Notes: generated by a model from the letters alone, not told the origin. Positions 51,389 to 61,061 are shown, counted from the first letter of the stretch. The stretch is 64,000 nt of DNA from Parapedobacter deserti (GCF_042646065.1 NZ_JBHRTA010000062.1:1-64000), one strand, 5' to 3'. Made by a program: numbers and translations.

Positions 51389-51838
51389 TTATGCCGATGA
51401 GTCGGGGATGATTGAAATCTGCCCGTCACGCTCCAAAACTGCATATTTTATCTGATGCATACGCTCAAGACCATGAGTGAGTCGGGCTGCTTCCATAATG
51501 TCTTCGGAATCTACCCGTGCTTCTTTCATCCGCTTTTTCAACGGCTTGCCGTGATCCACTAAGATCAAAGGAGCGCCCTCCAATATGTTGTCCAATGGCT
51601 TGTACCTACCTTTCAGCTTTGCAAATACGATGTCTATCCCCATAAGGACAGTGATCAACACCAGGGCGTTGGTGACCGAAAAGTCATTACCTAAAAGAGC
51701 CTGTTGAGTGGCTTCGCCGATAATCAACAACAAAACAAAGTCGAATGTGGTGGTCTCTGCCAGGCTGCGCTTCCCCAGTATCCGGAAAAGCACCAGAAGA
51801 AATAAGTAAACAGCTACACCCCGAAGAAATAATTCCAT
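51389..51838 (-). CDS. DUF421 membrane protein
   Basis: 149 residues. Three helices with the signature ILGKRSLAETTTFDFVLLLIIGEATQQALLG and a short soluble domain (DNILEGAPLILVDHGKPLKKRMKEARVDSEDIMEAARLTHGLERMHQIKYAVLERDGQISIIP). The fourth DUF421 gene of the window. It lies one base after a single-helix hypothetical gene on the same strand, so the two are cotranscribed. Confidence 0.88.
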   Translation of the reverse strand: MELFLRGVAVYLFLLVLFRILGKRSLAETTTFDFVLLLIIGEATQQALLGNDFSVTNALVLITVLMGIDIVFAKLKGRYKPLDNILEGAPLILVDHGKPLKKRMKEARVDSEDIMEAARLTHGLERMHQIKYAVLERDGQISIIPDSSA

Positions 51839-51839
51839 G

Positions 51840-52340
51840 CTACGGATAAATGAAATGTGCTAGCCTAAAATCAGCGTCGTTGACCTGCCATGTATCTGTA
51901 ATGTTGCCGACCTTTTGCGGACTGAAGTAAAACCGAATCGCTAAGTCACCTCGACCATCTAACCTGAACAAATAACGAATCGCTCCGTCGGCAATATGGG
52001 TTTCGTACGCCTCCGGGAAGATTTTCTCTATCTTAAAAGACGCGAGGTAATGCTGCGGAACGGACACCTGCACCGCACGCTGGTTCCTTACATGCCAAGA
52101 AACTGACATTTCTTTTTCGTACCGCAGAAACTTTTCATAGTGCACAGTAATCCCCTGCTTTTCCTGCTTCTGGCTACTCAGAACTCCGCTGCCGAACAAT
52201 CCAAGTGTAGTAAACGCAATAATTAACATAATCAGCGCGCCGCAAAACCGTTGCACCTGCCAGCTTTTTACCTGATGGTCTAACCTCTCCTCCAACTCCA
52301 GGGAGTGCTTAACGTTTTCTACATGACGACGGGGACACAT
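51840..52340 (-). CDS. Hypothetical single-pass membrane protein
   Basis: 166 residues. One hydrophobic helix (about 31-55, FCGALIMLIIAFTTLGLFGSGVLSS) after an acidic, basic-mixed N-terminus, then a beta-rich extracytoplasmic domain (WHVRNQRAVQVSVPQHYLASFKIEKIFPEAYETHIADGAIRYLFRLDGRGDLAIRFYFSPQ). No family was recognised. Its stop adjoins the DUF421 start, suggesting that the DUF421 protein and this one work together. Confidence 0.6.
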   Translation of the reverse strand: MCPRRHVENVKHSLELEERLDHQVKSWQVQRFCGALIMLIIAFTTLGLFGSGVLSSQKQEKQGITVHYEKFLRYEKEMSVSWHVRNQRAVQVSVPQHYLASFKIEKIFPEAYETHIADGAIRYLFRLDGRGDLAIRFYFSPQKVGNITDTWQVNDADFRLAHFIYP

Positions 52341-52526
52341 GCGATAACTATAGCAAGAAGCCGACCAGTCGCAGGCCGCGTTCTCCCTCCCGTCAGGGGC
52401 ACGACGATTACCTGCACTTGTACTATTTATTGGCCTTGATTGTACACAAAAGTGAATTCCGAGATAGGTCTACCCGCGCAAGCCCCCGCTGACCGAAGCT
52501 GGTGCATGTTTTGCAGATAAGCCGAT

Positions 52527-54152
52527 ATGCAGAAAACAGATTGGTTTAAAAAAGCAATCGTCTACTCGCTTGACGTGCGAAGCTTCAAGGACGGAAACCG
52601 AGACGGATGGGGAGATATCAATGGACTGCTCTCCAAATTTGATTACTTGAGCCAGCTCGGCGTCGATTGCATCTGGATAGCTCCTTTTTATCATTCACAC
52701 GAACGAGATGATGGCTACGATGTAATCGATTACTATCACATCGACCCAAGTTTGGGTTCGATGGAAGACTTCGAGTTGCTGGTGGAAGAAGCTAAAAGGA
52801 AAGACATCAAAATTATACTCGATCTTGTGGTCAACCATACGAGCATAGACCATCCCTGGTTTAAAAAAGCAATTGAACAGCCGGACTCTATGTATTACGA
52901 CTACTATATCTGGACAAAGCAGAAGCCCGAAAATGACCGGGACGACGTGATGTTCGATACTGTAGAAGCAAGCAACTGGGAATATGAGCCCGCTGTATCT
53001 GCCTATTTCTACCACACGTTTTATCGGCATCAGCCAGATCTAAATCTTACCAATCCGAGGGTGCAAGCAGAAATCCTAAGGATCATCGACTTTTGGATGG
53101 AAAAGGGAATAGATGGATTCCGCATAGATGCTGCTCCGCATATCCTTCGCGACAAAGGGGACGCCCGCCATGAAGGTGACCCCTACGATCTGCTAGACGT
53201 TTGGCGAAACGAAGTACTCAGACACAACGAAGACGCCATATTGATCGGAGAGGCGGACATAGAACCAGAGAAATATCCGGAGTTTCTCAACGGACGGCTC
53301 ACCGCGCTGTTTAATTTTTATATCAACAATTATATCTTTCTCTCGCTGGCTACACAGCAGGCCACACCGCTTTCTAACGCGCTACATCACCTGCCACTCA
53401 CAGAAGGCGAGCATTACTTCACCTTTTTGCGCAATCACGACGAGCTTGATCTTTCGCGGCTGAGCGACGACGAACGCGGGCAGGTCCTCGACCGCTTTGC
53501 CCCCGAGCCAACGATGAGAATCTACAACAGGGGTATTCGTAGAAGGCTAGCTCCGATTCTGAGCAACAACCACCGCCAAATGAAATTGGCTTTGAGCCTA
53601 CTTTTCAGCTTGCCCGGCACGCCTGTGATCCGGTATGGCGAGGAAATCGGAATGGGTGACGACCTAAACCTTCCCGAACGGAGAAGTGTCCGGACGGCCA
53701 TGCAATGGTCTGACCAACCCAATGCCGGTTTCTCCGATGTGGTGCCTCAGGCATTGAAATATCCATTGATCAGGGTGGGCCCGTTTGCTTACGAGCATGT
53801 CAATGTTGAGGCACAGGAGGCTGACCCCTCCTCACATCTGAACACAACCAAAGCGTTGGTTAACCTCCGGAAGGAAAAAGGTGATATGTTCTCGGGCGGT
53901 GAATTCATGATATTAGACAGCCCTCAGGAAACGGTATTAGCCTATGGCTATAAACAGGCTGATCAGTGGCTGGTCATTTTCCATAATTTTTCAGAAAGTA
54001 TCTCAAAAGTAAAAATGAAGTTGCCGGTTAAATCTGATGCCCGGATCATCCCGCTTGCTCACGCAGCTGATGCAACGCTTTCAAACGGCCATATCAGCCT
54101 CAGTTTGGCGGCATACGGTTTTAGTTGGTTTATCATAAAAAACAACACTTGA
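52527..54152 (+). CDS. Cytosolic GH13 enzyme, trehalose synthase-like
   Basis: 541 residues with no signal peptide. GH13 motifs: DLVVNHT, DGFRIDAAPHIL (nucleophile), LIGEADIEPEK (acid/base) and FLRNHDELDLSRL. The N-terminus WFKKAIVYSLDVRSFKDGNRDGWGDINGL and the C-terminal beta domain match maltose alpha-D-glucosyltransferase (trehalose synthase) or related enzymes. It is a paralogue of the secreted enzyme at 48713. It is translated just before an LLM oxidoreductase gene (1 base gap). Together with the GT20 gene at 63323 it suggests trehalose metabolism. Confidence 0.88.
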   Translation: MQKTDWFKKAIVYSLDVRSFKDGNRDGWGDINGLLSKFDYLSQLGVDCIWIAPFYHSHERDDGYDVIDYYHIDPSLGSMEDFELLVEEAKRKDIKIILDLVVNHTSIDHPWFKKAIEQPDSMYYDYYIWTKQKPENDRDDVMFDTVEASNWEYEPAVSAYFYHTFYRHQPDLNLTNPRVQAEILRIIDFWMEKGIDGFRIDAAPHILRDKGDARHEGDPYDLLDVWRNEVLRHNEDAILIGEADIEPEKYPEFLNGRLTALFNFYINNYIFLSLATQQATPLSNALHHLPLTEGEHYFTFLRNHDELDLSRLSDDERGQVLDRFAPEPTMRIYNRGIRRRLAPILSNNHRQMKLALSLLFSLPGTPVIRYGEEIGMGDDLNLPERRSVRTAMQWSDQPNAGFSDVVPQALKYPLIRVGPFAYEHVNVEAQEADPSSHLNTTKALVNLRKEKGDMFSGGEFMILDSPQETVLAYGYKQADQWLVIFHNFSESISKVKMKLPVKSDARIIPLAHAADATLSNGHISLSLAAYGFSWFIIKNNT

Positions 54153-54153
54153 A

Positions 54154-55113
54154 ATGAGTCAGATCGCCTTTCATGCATCTCATGAGCAGTTTAGCCCATC
54201 TACATTGCTGCGCTACGTATCCTTGGCTAAGGAAGCTAATTTTGATGCCATCCATTCTTCTGACCACTTCCAGCCGTGGACCGAGCGGCAGGGCGAAAGT
54301 GGCCATGCGTTTTCCTGGCTGGGCGCAGCTATGCATGCAAGCGCCTTGCCCTTCGGACTGATTTGCGCACCCGGGCCGCGTCATCATCCTGCCGTAGCGG
54401 CACAGGCTATAGCTACATTGGCCGAACTGTTTCCCCGACGGCTCTGGGTTGCGCTGGGAAGCGGAGAGGCTGTCAACGAACGGATTACCGGGCAACCATG
54501 GCCCGGCAAGGCTGTTCGAAATGAGCGGCTGCTGGAATGTTTCCATATTATCCGCAAATTATTGGATGGTGAGACAGTCACCCACCATGGCCATGTCTGC
54601 GTGGAAGAGGCACGCTTATATACGCTGCCACCTGAGCGGCCACTGCTTTTGGGTGCAGCCATAACCAAAGAAACGGCTTCCTGGATGGGTAGTTGGGCCG
54701 AAGGTCTGCTGACCATCAATCAGCCGATCGATAAACTGCAAGAAGTGATTGAGCAATTCCGCAACGGCGGGGGGAAGGATAAGCCGATATATGTGAAAGT
54801 TCAATTATCCTATTCCCGAAGCGAATCGGAGGCGCACTCCGGCGCCCTTCATCAATGGCGCACCAATGTTTTTGATAGCGATGTATTGGCTGAATTGTGG
54901 AAACCCGAACAGTTTGATGCCATCGGGGCGTTCGTCAAGCCGGAAGACCTACAGCAAACAATAAATATCTCGAGCAACCTCCAGCAGCATGTAGATTGGC
55001 TGAAGAGCTACCTGTTGCTGGGCGTGGATTGCCTTATTTTGCATAATGTAAACCGCGAACAAGAGGTATTCATTGATGACTTTGGCAAGTTTGTGCTGCC
55101 ACAACTTAGATAG
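54154..55113 (+). CDS. LLM-class flavin-dependent oxidoreductase (non-F420 type)
   Basis: 319 residues. The barrel pattern MSQIAFHASHEQFSPSTLLRYVSLAKEANFDAIHSSDHFQPW and ALGSGEAVNERITG matches the luciferase-like monooxygenase fold of the TIGR03885-type group. These enzymes use reduced FMN or similar; the substrate is not known. It directly follows the trehalose synthase-like gene and is cotranscribed with it, a pairing whose purpose is unclear. Confidence 0.85.
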   Translation: MSQIAFHASHEQFSPSTLLRYVSLAKEANFDAIHSSDHFQPWTERQGESGHAFSWLGAAMHASALPFGLICAPGPRHHPAVAAQAIATLAELFPRRLWVALGSGEAVNERITGQPWPGKAVRNERLLECFHIIRKLLDGETVTHHGHVCVEEARLYTLPPERPLLLGAAITKETASWMGSWAEGLLTINQPIDKLQEVIEQFRNGGGKDKPIYVKVQLSYSRSESEAHSGALHQWRTNVFDSDVLAELWKPEQFDAIGAFVKPEDLQQTINISSNLQQHVDWLKSYLLLGVDCLILHNVNREQEVFIDDFGKFVLPQLR

Positions 55114-55175
55114 AATGGACTTTTTTAAAATATTTAAAACAATTTTTAGCCCGTTTTGTCAATCTTTTGCCGTCT

Positions 55176-55189
55176 GTTGTCGAGACAAC
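55176..55189. promoter_or_regulatory. Short inverted repeat upstream of the second ECF sigma gene
   Basis: GTTGTC and GACAAC flank GA as a 6-2-6 inverted repeat within GTCTGTTGTCGAGACAACG, about 100 bases upstream of the sigma gene at 55290. It could be an operator; the regulator is unknown. Confidence 0.3.
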
Positions 55190-55289
55190 GTTTACAACAT
55201 ATGGATTCAGTTCTATTTCAAATCGTTCTTTTTTTTGAGAAGCTTTCATTCGTTAGTTAATTGCAAACACACTTTTTAATAGTCAGATT

Positions 55290-55802
55290 ATGAATAAGAT
55301 TGAATTTAGTAACAAGGTAGTACAAGAAGTAAGCGCTTTAAACAATTATGCACGTTATTTTACCCGTGACGTGGAAAACGCAAGTGATCTAGTGCAAGAT
55401 ACCATGTTGAAGGCTTTTTCATATTACGATAAGTTCAAGGCGGGCACGAACCTTCAAGCGTGGCTTCACACCATTTTAAAAAACACGTTCATCAACTACT
55501 ATCGCAGGAAAGTCAAGACAAATTCATTTATCGTAAAAACCGACACCATTTCGTCATCGGATCTCTACAAAAGTGCGCTGCGCAACGATGCCGAGGGGAA
55601 GTTCGTAATGAACGATATTGAACATGCGCTATCAAGACTTTCAGATGAATATTACCAACCCTTTACGATGTATTATGAGGGATATAAATACCATGAAATT
55701 GCTGAACAATTCGAAATGCCAATAGGCACAGTCAAAACTCGAATCCATGTGGCGAGGCAGCAACTGAAAAAAAGACTGAAGCCATACGCCAAAGGTAAGT
55801 GA
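55290..55802 (+). CDS. ECF sigma factor
   Basis: 170 residues. Region 2 is DVENASDLVQDTMLKAFSYYDKFKAGTNLQAWLHTILKNTFINYYRRK and region 4 is LSDEYYQPFTMYYEGYKYHEIAEQFEMPIGTVKTRIHVARQQLKKRL. Both are complete and no anti-sigma factor gene is adjacent. It sits between the trehalose/oxidoreductase genes and the DUF892/SDR genes, so it could be the local stress regulator, but no shared promoter motif was found to prove this. A terminator follows. Confidence 0.88.
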   Translation: MNKIEFSNKVVQEVSALNNYARYFTRDVENASDLVQDTMLKAFSYYDKFKAGTNLQAWLHTILKNTFINYYRRKVKTNSFIVKTDTISSSDLYKSALRNDAEGKFVMNDIEHALSRLSDEYYQPFTMYYEGYKYHEIAEQFEMPIGTVKTRIHVARQQLKKRLKPYAKGK

Positions 55803-55808
55803 AAGACC

Positions 55809-55857
55809 AGCCGATGTGTGTGGATAGCGGGTTAGGGTCACTACACGCACATCGGCT
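55809..55857 (+). terminator. Terminator after the ECF sigma gene
   Basis: A 16-bp stem with one G-U pair and one mismatch (55809-55824 with 55842-55857: AGCCGATGTG / CACATCGGCT core) begins 6 bases after the stop. No long T-run follows. Confidence 0.6.
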
Positions 55858-56232
55858 ACGTTCCCTTCGGCTTACCAACTAAGACGCAACTTAAGCTATT
55901 CTATACATACTCCCCGCAGCCCGGCAAGAGGCTCAGAGCAGTTCATATCCTGCAACCCATCTCACCTGGATACCTTAGCGTCGAATCTGCCTGACTGACC
56001 CACCCATTCGGCAATCCGGCCCTTGAGAACTTAGCATGAAGCCGCTGTGCAGCCATTCAGCTTCACTATCATGTTGCGCAGGCGCAGTTCGCGCGTATAA
56101 TCATGGCTAAACAAAAAGTTCTGTAATGAGAAGTTCTGTAATAAAAATTAAAACCGACGCGCACCAGCATTGTTAACTCATCACCAAATGATATTGGCGA
56201 CAACAAAAAAAGAATAACCAAATTTAATAGCC
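55858..56232. other. Gap with a 12-bp direct repeat
   Basis: About 375 bases without a gene. AAGTTCTGTAAT occurs at 56116-56127 and 56131-56142 (15-base period), 90-115 bases before the DUF892 gene. It may be a regulator site; no known motif is matched. No promoter box of the TAnnTTTG type was clear. Confidence 0.4.
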
Positions 56233-56991
56233 ATGGCACAACAAGAAAAAGGAACACCGTCTGGATTAGAGCTATTTTTCCAGACTATGCTGCAAGAAAT
56301 TTACTGGTGTGAACTTCACTTGCGCGACGTATTGGAAAATATGGAAACACGCGCAAGTACCGAAGAGTTGAAAGCAGCGTTCCGAAACCACCGAGCGGAG
56401 ACAAATGATCAGGTGACCCGGCTTGAGAAGATCTTTTACCAAAGGGGGATGGGGGCACAACCCATTTTTTGCGTCGGAATGCAAGGCCTGTTTGACGAGG
56501 GCTGGCAAATAATTGACGAAACCGAAGAGGGCTCGGCGCATCGGGACGCTGCAATGGTCATCGCTGCGCAAAAAGTGGAACACTATGAGATTGCCGCTTA
56601 TGGCAGCCTGAGCACGTTGGCTAAAACACTGGGCTTTAAAGACGCTGTTCAACTTTTGGAGGAGTCCCTCGCGGAAGAAAAGAAAGCTGACAGTATCCTT
56701 ACTGAATTGGCTGAAAGAGACATCAATGCCGACGCCAGCGTTGAACCGGCAAAAAATGAACAGCTATCACCGCAGCCAGACACTGATGACATTACAACCG
56801 AGTCTGATCCGGCCGTGGAGACTATGAAAGAAGCAGTTACCGGAATGGATGCCGGTGCAGGATCAGCTTCTACGGGTGGCGATGCCGGTGCAAGCGCTCC
56901 GGGATCTGCAGATGCGCTGTTGGTGGATGACAGCGGGGAGCCCAAAGCGAAAAGAAAAGGCACCACGCGCAAGCGGACAACCAAGAAGTGA
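56233..56991 (+). CDS. DUF892 (YciE/YciF) ferritin-like protein with acidic/basic tail
   Basis: 252 residues. The N-terminal 165 residues form the ferritin-like four-helix bundle of DUF892 (LFFQTMLQEIYWCELHLRDVLENMETRASTEELKAAFRNHRAET, later KVEHYEIAAYGSLSTLAKTLG). The C-terminal tail of about 85 residues is disordered and acidic, then ends KAKRKGTTRKRTTKK, a basic stretch that could contact DNA or acidic partners. Most DUF892 proteins lack such a tail. The family is linked to stress responses. The SDR gene follows after 19 bases. Confidence 0.85.
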   Translation: MAQQEKGTPSGLELFFQTMLQEIYWCELHLRDVLENMETRASTEELKAAFRNHRAETNDQVTRLEKIFYQRGMGAQPIFCVGMQGLFDEGWQIIDETEEGSAHRDAAMVIAAQKVEHYEIAAYGSLSTLAKTLGFKDAVQLLEESLAEEKKADSILTELAERDINADASVEPAKNEQLSPQPDTDDITTESDPAVETMKEAVTGMDAGAGSASTGGDAGASAPGSADALLVDDSGEPKAKRKGTTRKRTTKK

Positions 56992-57010
56992 GCTAATTGA
57001 GTAAAAAGAA

Positions 57011-57805
57011 ATGGAAACCGAGAAATTTGCCCTTGTAACCGGTGGCACGAGTGGCATCGGGCTAGAATTAGCGAGGCTCCTGGCTGCAGACGAGTATAAT
57101 CTGGTCATCGTGGCAAGGAACCAGCAAGACCTCGACGATGTAAGCAGCGAATTGTCGCAACTGCACCCGATAAAAGTAATCACCATCCAAAAGGATCTGG
57201 TTAATCGCGAAGCGCCCCGCGAGGTTGCAGATGCGTTAAAAGCGAAAGGTATCAAACTCGACGTCCTCGTAAATAACGCCGGACAAGGCGTATACGGTGA
57301 ATTCATAGATACCGATCTGGACCGCGAATTGTCCATTATACAATTGAATATCAACGCGTGTGTTGTGCTTACCAAGTATGTGTTGAAAGACATGGTTGCC
57401 CGCAACTCCGGCAGAATCCTCAACGTTTCGTCAATTGCCGGCAAGGTACCCGGACCCTACCAAGCGGTGTACCATGGCACAAAAGCGTTTATTCACTTTT
57501 TTAGTGAAGCTGTCCGGAACGAAATCAGCGACACGAATGTCACCATCACCTCGCTTTTGCCGGGCGCTACAGACACGGATTTCTTCAATAAGGCCGACAT
57601 GAATGCCGCAAAAATTGTCCAAAACGGAGATTTGGCAGACCCCGTGATGGTAGCCAAGGATGGGTACAAAGCACTTATGGAGGGGAAGGACATGGTTATA
57701 TCAGGCTTCAAGAATAAGGCTCAGGTCGCCATGAGCGGCCTGATGTCTGACAGCAAAGCAGCAAATCAAATGCGTAAGCAGCAAGAACCGGTAGATAACA
57801 AATGA
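57011..57805 (+). CDS. Short-chain dehydrogenase/reductase
   Basis: 264 residues. The nucleotide site TGGTSGIGLELARLL, NNAGQG and the catalytic set S-Y-K (NVSSIAGK, YQAVYHGTKAFIHFF) match classical SDRs of the DltE/YqjQ kind. A tail of about 25 residues follows the fold. Cotranscribed with the DUF892 gene. Substrate unknown. Confidence 0.88.
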   Translation: METEKFALVTGGTSGIGLELARLLAADEYNLVIVARNQQDLDDVSSELSQLHPIKVITIQKDLVNREAPREVADALKAKGIKLDVLVNNAGQGVYGEFIDTDLDRELSIIQLNINACVVLTKYVLKDMVARNSGRILNVSSIAGKVPGPYQAVYHGTKAFIHFFSEAVRNEISDTNVTITSLLPGATDTDFFNKADMNAAKIVQNGDLADPVMVAKDGYKALMEGKDMVISGFKNKAQVAMSGLMSDSKAANQMRKQQEPVDNK

Positions 57806-57862
57806 AACGATGATCGGAATCCACCTGACAAGCATGTAACCGCACGACATGCAGCTAAGTAA

Positions 57863-59908
57863 ATGACTAACAAACTAGGTATGCAACGTCAGTCGCTCAG
57901 ATGGCTAACGGACGACTCACCTATCGCTATGTACACGTGCGATGGCGATGGATATATTACGGATTATAATGGCGCTGCAACACACCTCTGGGGCCGAAAA
58001 CCCACAATCGGCAAAGATACTTGGTGTGGAGCTTGGAAATCGTATTCCCGGGATGGATCCATCATGGAATGGTGGGAATGCCCAATGGCGAAAGTAATCA
58101 AAAGCAAGACGGCTATCGACCGCGAAGAAATGATTATTGAACAGCCGGATGGCAACCGGCGGAGAGTGTTGGTATACCCGAAACCTTTTTTTGAGGGCAA
58201 CACAGTCATAGGAGCGGGCGCTTATCTGGTAGACGTCACCTCCAAAGACGAAACCGAAACCCGGCATGCCTTTCTTTCTTCCGTCGTCGAATCATCAGAT
58301 GATGCCATTATTACCAAAAACCTCAATGGGGTTATCACAAGCTGGAACAAAGGAGCGGAACAAATATTCGGCTATACCGAACATGAGGTACTTGGCAAAC
58401 CGATAACTATACTGATTCCTGATGAACGTATTCAGGAAGAAGCGCATATTCTCAGCCAAATCAGGATCGGTAAAAAAGTGGACCATTTTCGAACCGTGAG
58501 GATAAACAAACATGGCGAAGAGCTTTTCATATCGTTGACGGTATCGCCGGTAAAAGATAACAGCGGTCGTATTGTGGGTGCATCAAAGATCGCAAGAGAT
58601 ATTACCAAACAGGCGAAAGCCGAAACCGCCATACGGTTGTACGCCAGTAACCTGGAAGCAATCAATTCCATAAGCAGATCAATAGCTGAAAAGCTGGAAG
58701 TGACTAAAATCATGCAGTATGTCGCCGATGTGACCACCGGGCTAACAGGTGCGGCGTTCGGATGCTTCTTTTATGAAACAGATACGAAAACAGCTGATGG
58801 AGACAGCACCCTGCTATACACCGTATCAGGTGGTGATGAAACCTTGCCAGGGTGGGTAGACGGCATATCGTTAAGGCCTGCAAGGAACGATGAGGCCATA
58901 ATGACGCCCCCATTCATCATCAATATCAAGAACATAGGCAGCGAACCTGCCAGCCCGCTGGCAATAGATTACCGGATATCCCTTATGCAACGCGCGAATA
59001 TGGCCAGCTACTTACAAATACCGGTCATTTCATCAAATGGGACCGTGGTCGGTGAGCTGTTTTTTGGGCACCCGCAGCAGGCCGCATTCGATGACAGGCA
59101 CGAAGAGTTGGTAAGCAGTATTGCGTCACACGCCGCGATTGCATTGGATAACTCGAAGCTTTTTGAAGAGGTAAAGGCGCTCAATAAAAAGAAAGACGAA
59201 TTTATCGGACTGGCAAGTCATGAGCTGAAAACTCCCCTTACCTCCATCAGCGGCTTCCTCCAGATCATCCAAAAGAAAGCTAATAATCCACACACTGCAA
59301 AATTTATCCACAAAGCGATCACAGAAGTAGTGAAGCTGAATAAATTGGTATCGGACTTGCTAGATGTGACACGGGTGGAGAATGGGAAGCTGCCATTTCA
59401 GATGGAAGCGTTTGACTGTAAAATGTTGTTGTTTGACATGTTAGAAACATTCCAGCACACGTATCCCGACCGTAGTATGCATTACTACGACACTGTTAAC
59501 GATGCAATGGTTTGTGCGGATAGGCAGCGTATTGAACAGGTGTTAATCAACCTTCTTGATAACGCAGTGAAGTATTCTCCACAGTCAAAAAATGTGTATG
59601 TAAGTTTGTCAAACATAGGCGAGTATATTAAAATAAGCGTAAGGGATGAAGGGATTGGAATGACGGAGATGCAACAGAAAGGGCTCTTCACCCGCTTTTA
59701 TCGGGTAGAAAGCACACCTACCAAAGTGCCCGGGTTGGGGCTGGGGCTTTACTTGAGTAAGGAAATCATAACAAGCCACAGCGGCGAGCTTGCTTGCAAA
59801 AGTGAACCGGGAAAGGGCAGTGAATTTTATTTCACGCTGCCACATTTAAACAGCCAGATAGTGAAGCATTCGATAAAATTCTATGAAAAAGCAGGTTGTG
59901 GTACTTGA
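57863..59908 (+). CDS. PAS/PAS/GAF sensor histidine kinase
   Basis: 681 residues, soluble. PAS 1 (about 12-125), PAS 2 (about 130-250, SSDDAIITKNLNGVITSWNKGAEQIFGYTEHEVLGK), a GAF domain (about 265-430), HisKA with H453 (LASHELKTPLTSISGF) and a HATPase domain (about 555-670: NLLDNAVKYSP, GLGLYLSKEII). The receiver protein gene overlaps its 3' end by 26 bases, so the two form a phosphorelay pair. Signal unknown; cytosolic PAS/GAF suggest redox or small-molecule sensing. Confidence 0.93.
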   Translation: MTNKLGMQRQSLRWLTDDSPIAMYTCDGDGYITDYNGAATHLWGRKPTIGKDTWCGAWKSYSRDGSIMEWWECPMAKVIKSKTAIDREEMIIEQPDGNRRRVLVYPKPFFEGNTVIGAGAYLVDVTSKDETETRHAFLSSVVESSDDAIITKNLNGVITSWNKGAEQIFGYTEHEVLGKPITILIPDERIQEEAHILSQIRIGKKVDHFRTVRINKHGEELFISLTVSPVKDNSGRIVGASKIARDITKQAKAETAIRLYASNLEAINSISRSIAEKLEVTKIMQYVADVTTGLTGAAFGCFFYETDTKTADGDSTLLYTVSGGDETLPGWVDGISLRPARNDEAIMTPPFIINIKNIGSEPASPLAIDYRISLMQRANMASYLQIPVISSNGTVVGELFFGHPQQAAFDDRHEELVSSIASHAAIALDNSKLFEEVKALNKKKDEFIGLASHELKTPLTSISGFLQIIQKKANNPHTAKFIHKAITEVVKLNKLVSDLLDVTRVENGKLPFQMEAFDCKMLLFDMLETFQHTYPDRSMHYYDTVNDAMVCADRQRIEQVLINLLDNAVKYSPQSKNVYVSLSNIGEYIKISVRDEGIGMTEMQQKGLFTRFYRVESTPTKVPGLGLGLYLSKEIITSHSGELACKSEPGKGSEFYFTLPHLNSQIVKHSIKFYEKAGCGT

Positions 59909-60236
59909 AGATAACCCAAATATCCGCGAGTTGATCGAGTATATTCTCGAAGATAATGAAATTGATGTCGTTTCATTCGATACGGTAACAGCCTTTCTCA
60001 ATGCGCTGACTGAAATCAGTCCTGATCTCTTTATATTGGACATCATGCTACCCGATGGCAGCGGCATTGACATATGTCAGCGGCTGAGGTCCAATTCGGA
60101 GACGCGTCAGACGCCCATCGTTATGATATCTGCGCATTTCAGCCGGATGCCGACCGATTGCGATGCGGAAGACTTTATTGAAAAACCGTTTGATATCGAC
60201 AATTTCGTTGCGCGCGTTGAGCGGCAAATCGCATAG
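59883..60236 (+). CDS. Single-domain response regulator (receiver only)
   Basis: 117 residues: one CheY-like receiver domain with the phospho-acceptor D53 in LFILDIMLPDG and the conserved lysine in FIEKPFD. No output domain is present, so it probably passes phosphate to or from another protein. It overlaps the kinase gene by 26 bases. Confidence 0.92.
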   Translation: MKKQVVVLEDNPNIRELIEYILEDNEIDVVSFDTVTAFLNALTEISPDLFILDIMLPDGSGIDICQRLRSNSETRQTPIVMISAHFSRMPTDCDAEDFIEKPFDIDNFVARVERQIA

Positions 60237-60284
60237 CATGTCGCGGGGATTCTTGGGTACCGGGGGTGCTGCATCTGTATTAGG

Positions 60285-61061
60285 TTATGCACCCTGGCCG
60301 AGGTGAATCATTAAACCGCCATCCACGACATATGTGGCCCCGGTCACATAGCCGCTAGCAGGTGATGCGAGGAAGACTGCGACATGCGCCACATCTTCCG
60401 GCTTGCCTGCCCGCTTCATTGGGATGTGCTGTTCCTTCGCTTTCCGTACCGCTCCATCCGATAAAGCTTCTTGATTCATTTCAGTAAGGATCATGCCCGG
60501 TGCTATATTATTTACTCGTATGTTTTTGTCTGCCAGCTCCAAGGCCAGGCTACGGCTAAAGTTTTTAATCCCTGCCTTTGAAGCGTTGTAATCAGCATTC
60601 CCGGCGGTGTTGACGTCTTCATGGATCGAACTGATAAAAATGATATTACCTTCGGCTGAACTCTTTTTTCTTTTGCGAAGGTACTCCCTACAACAAAAAA
60701 AGGGACCATAAAGATTGGTTTTGATGCATCGGTCAAACATATCGGTATCCATCTCGGCAACCGGCACGTCATTGCCATTTACACCCGCATTGTTGACGAG
60801 GATGTCGATCTGCCCATATTGCCGGATGGCCTCAGCAAACACGTGTGTGACGCTTGCCTCATCAATCACGTCTAAGTGGAGGTAGATCGCCTGGCCACCG
60901 TTGGCCTTGATATCTGCAACGGTTTGCTTCGCCCCTTCCTCGTCAGAGCGGTAGGTAACCACCACTTTTGCGCCTTCGGCAGCGTATGCAATGGCGATGG
61001 CCCGCCCGATGCCTGAATCTGAACCCGTGATCAATGCTACGTTATCTTTCAATCTTTCCAT
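60285..61061 (-). CDS. Glucose 1-dehydrogenase-like SDR
   Basis: 258 residues from ATG 61061 (MERLKDNVALITGSDSGIGRAIAIAYAAEGAKVVV). TGSDSGIGRA, NNAGVNG, the Y-x3-K in YNASKAGIKNFSRSLALELA and PGMI are all present. The group includes glucose 1-dehydrogenase and 3-oxoacyl-ACP-reductase-like enzymes. Convergent with the receiver gene. Substrate unknown. Confidence 0.9.
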   Translation of the reverse strand: MERLKDNVALITGSDSGIGRAIAIAYAAEGAKVVVTYRSDEEGAKQTVADIKANGGQAIYLHLDVIDEASVTHVFAEAIRQYGQIDILVNNAGVNGNDVPVAEMDTDMFDRCIKTNLYGPFFCCREYLRKRKKSSAEGNIIFISSIHEDVNTAGNADYNASKAGIKNFSRSLALELADKNIRVNNIAPGMILTEMNQEALSDGAVRKAKEQHIPMKRAGKPEDVAHVAVFLASPASGYVTGATYVVDGGLMIHLGQGA

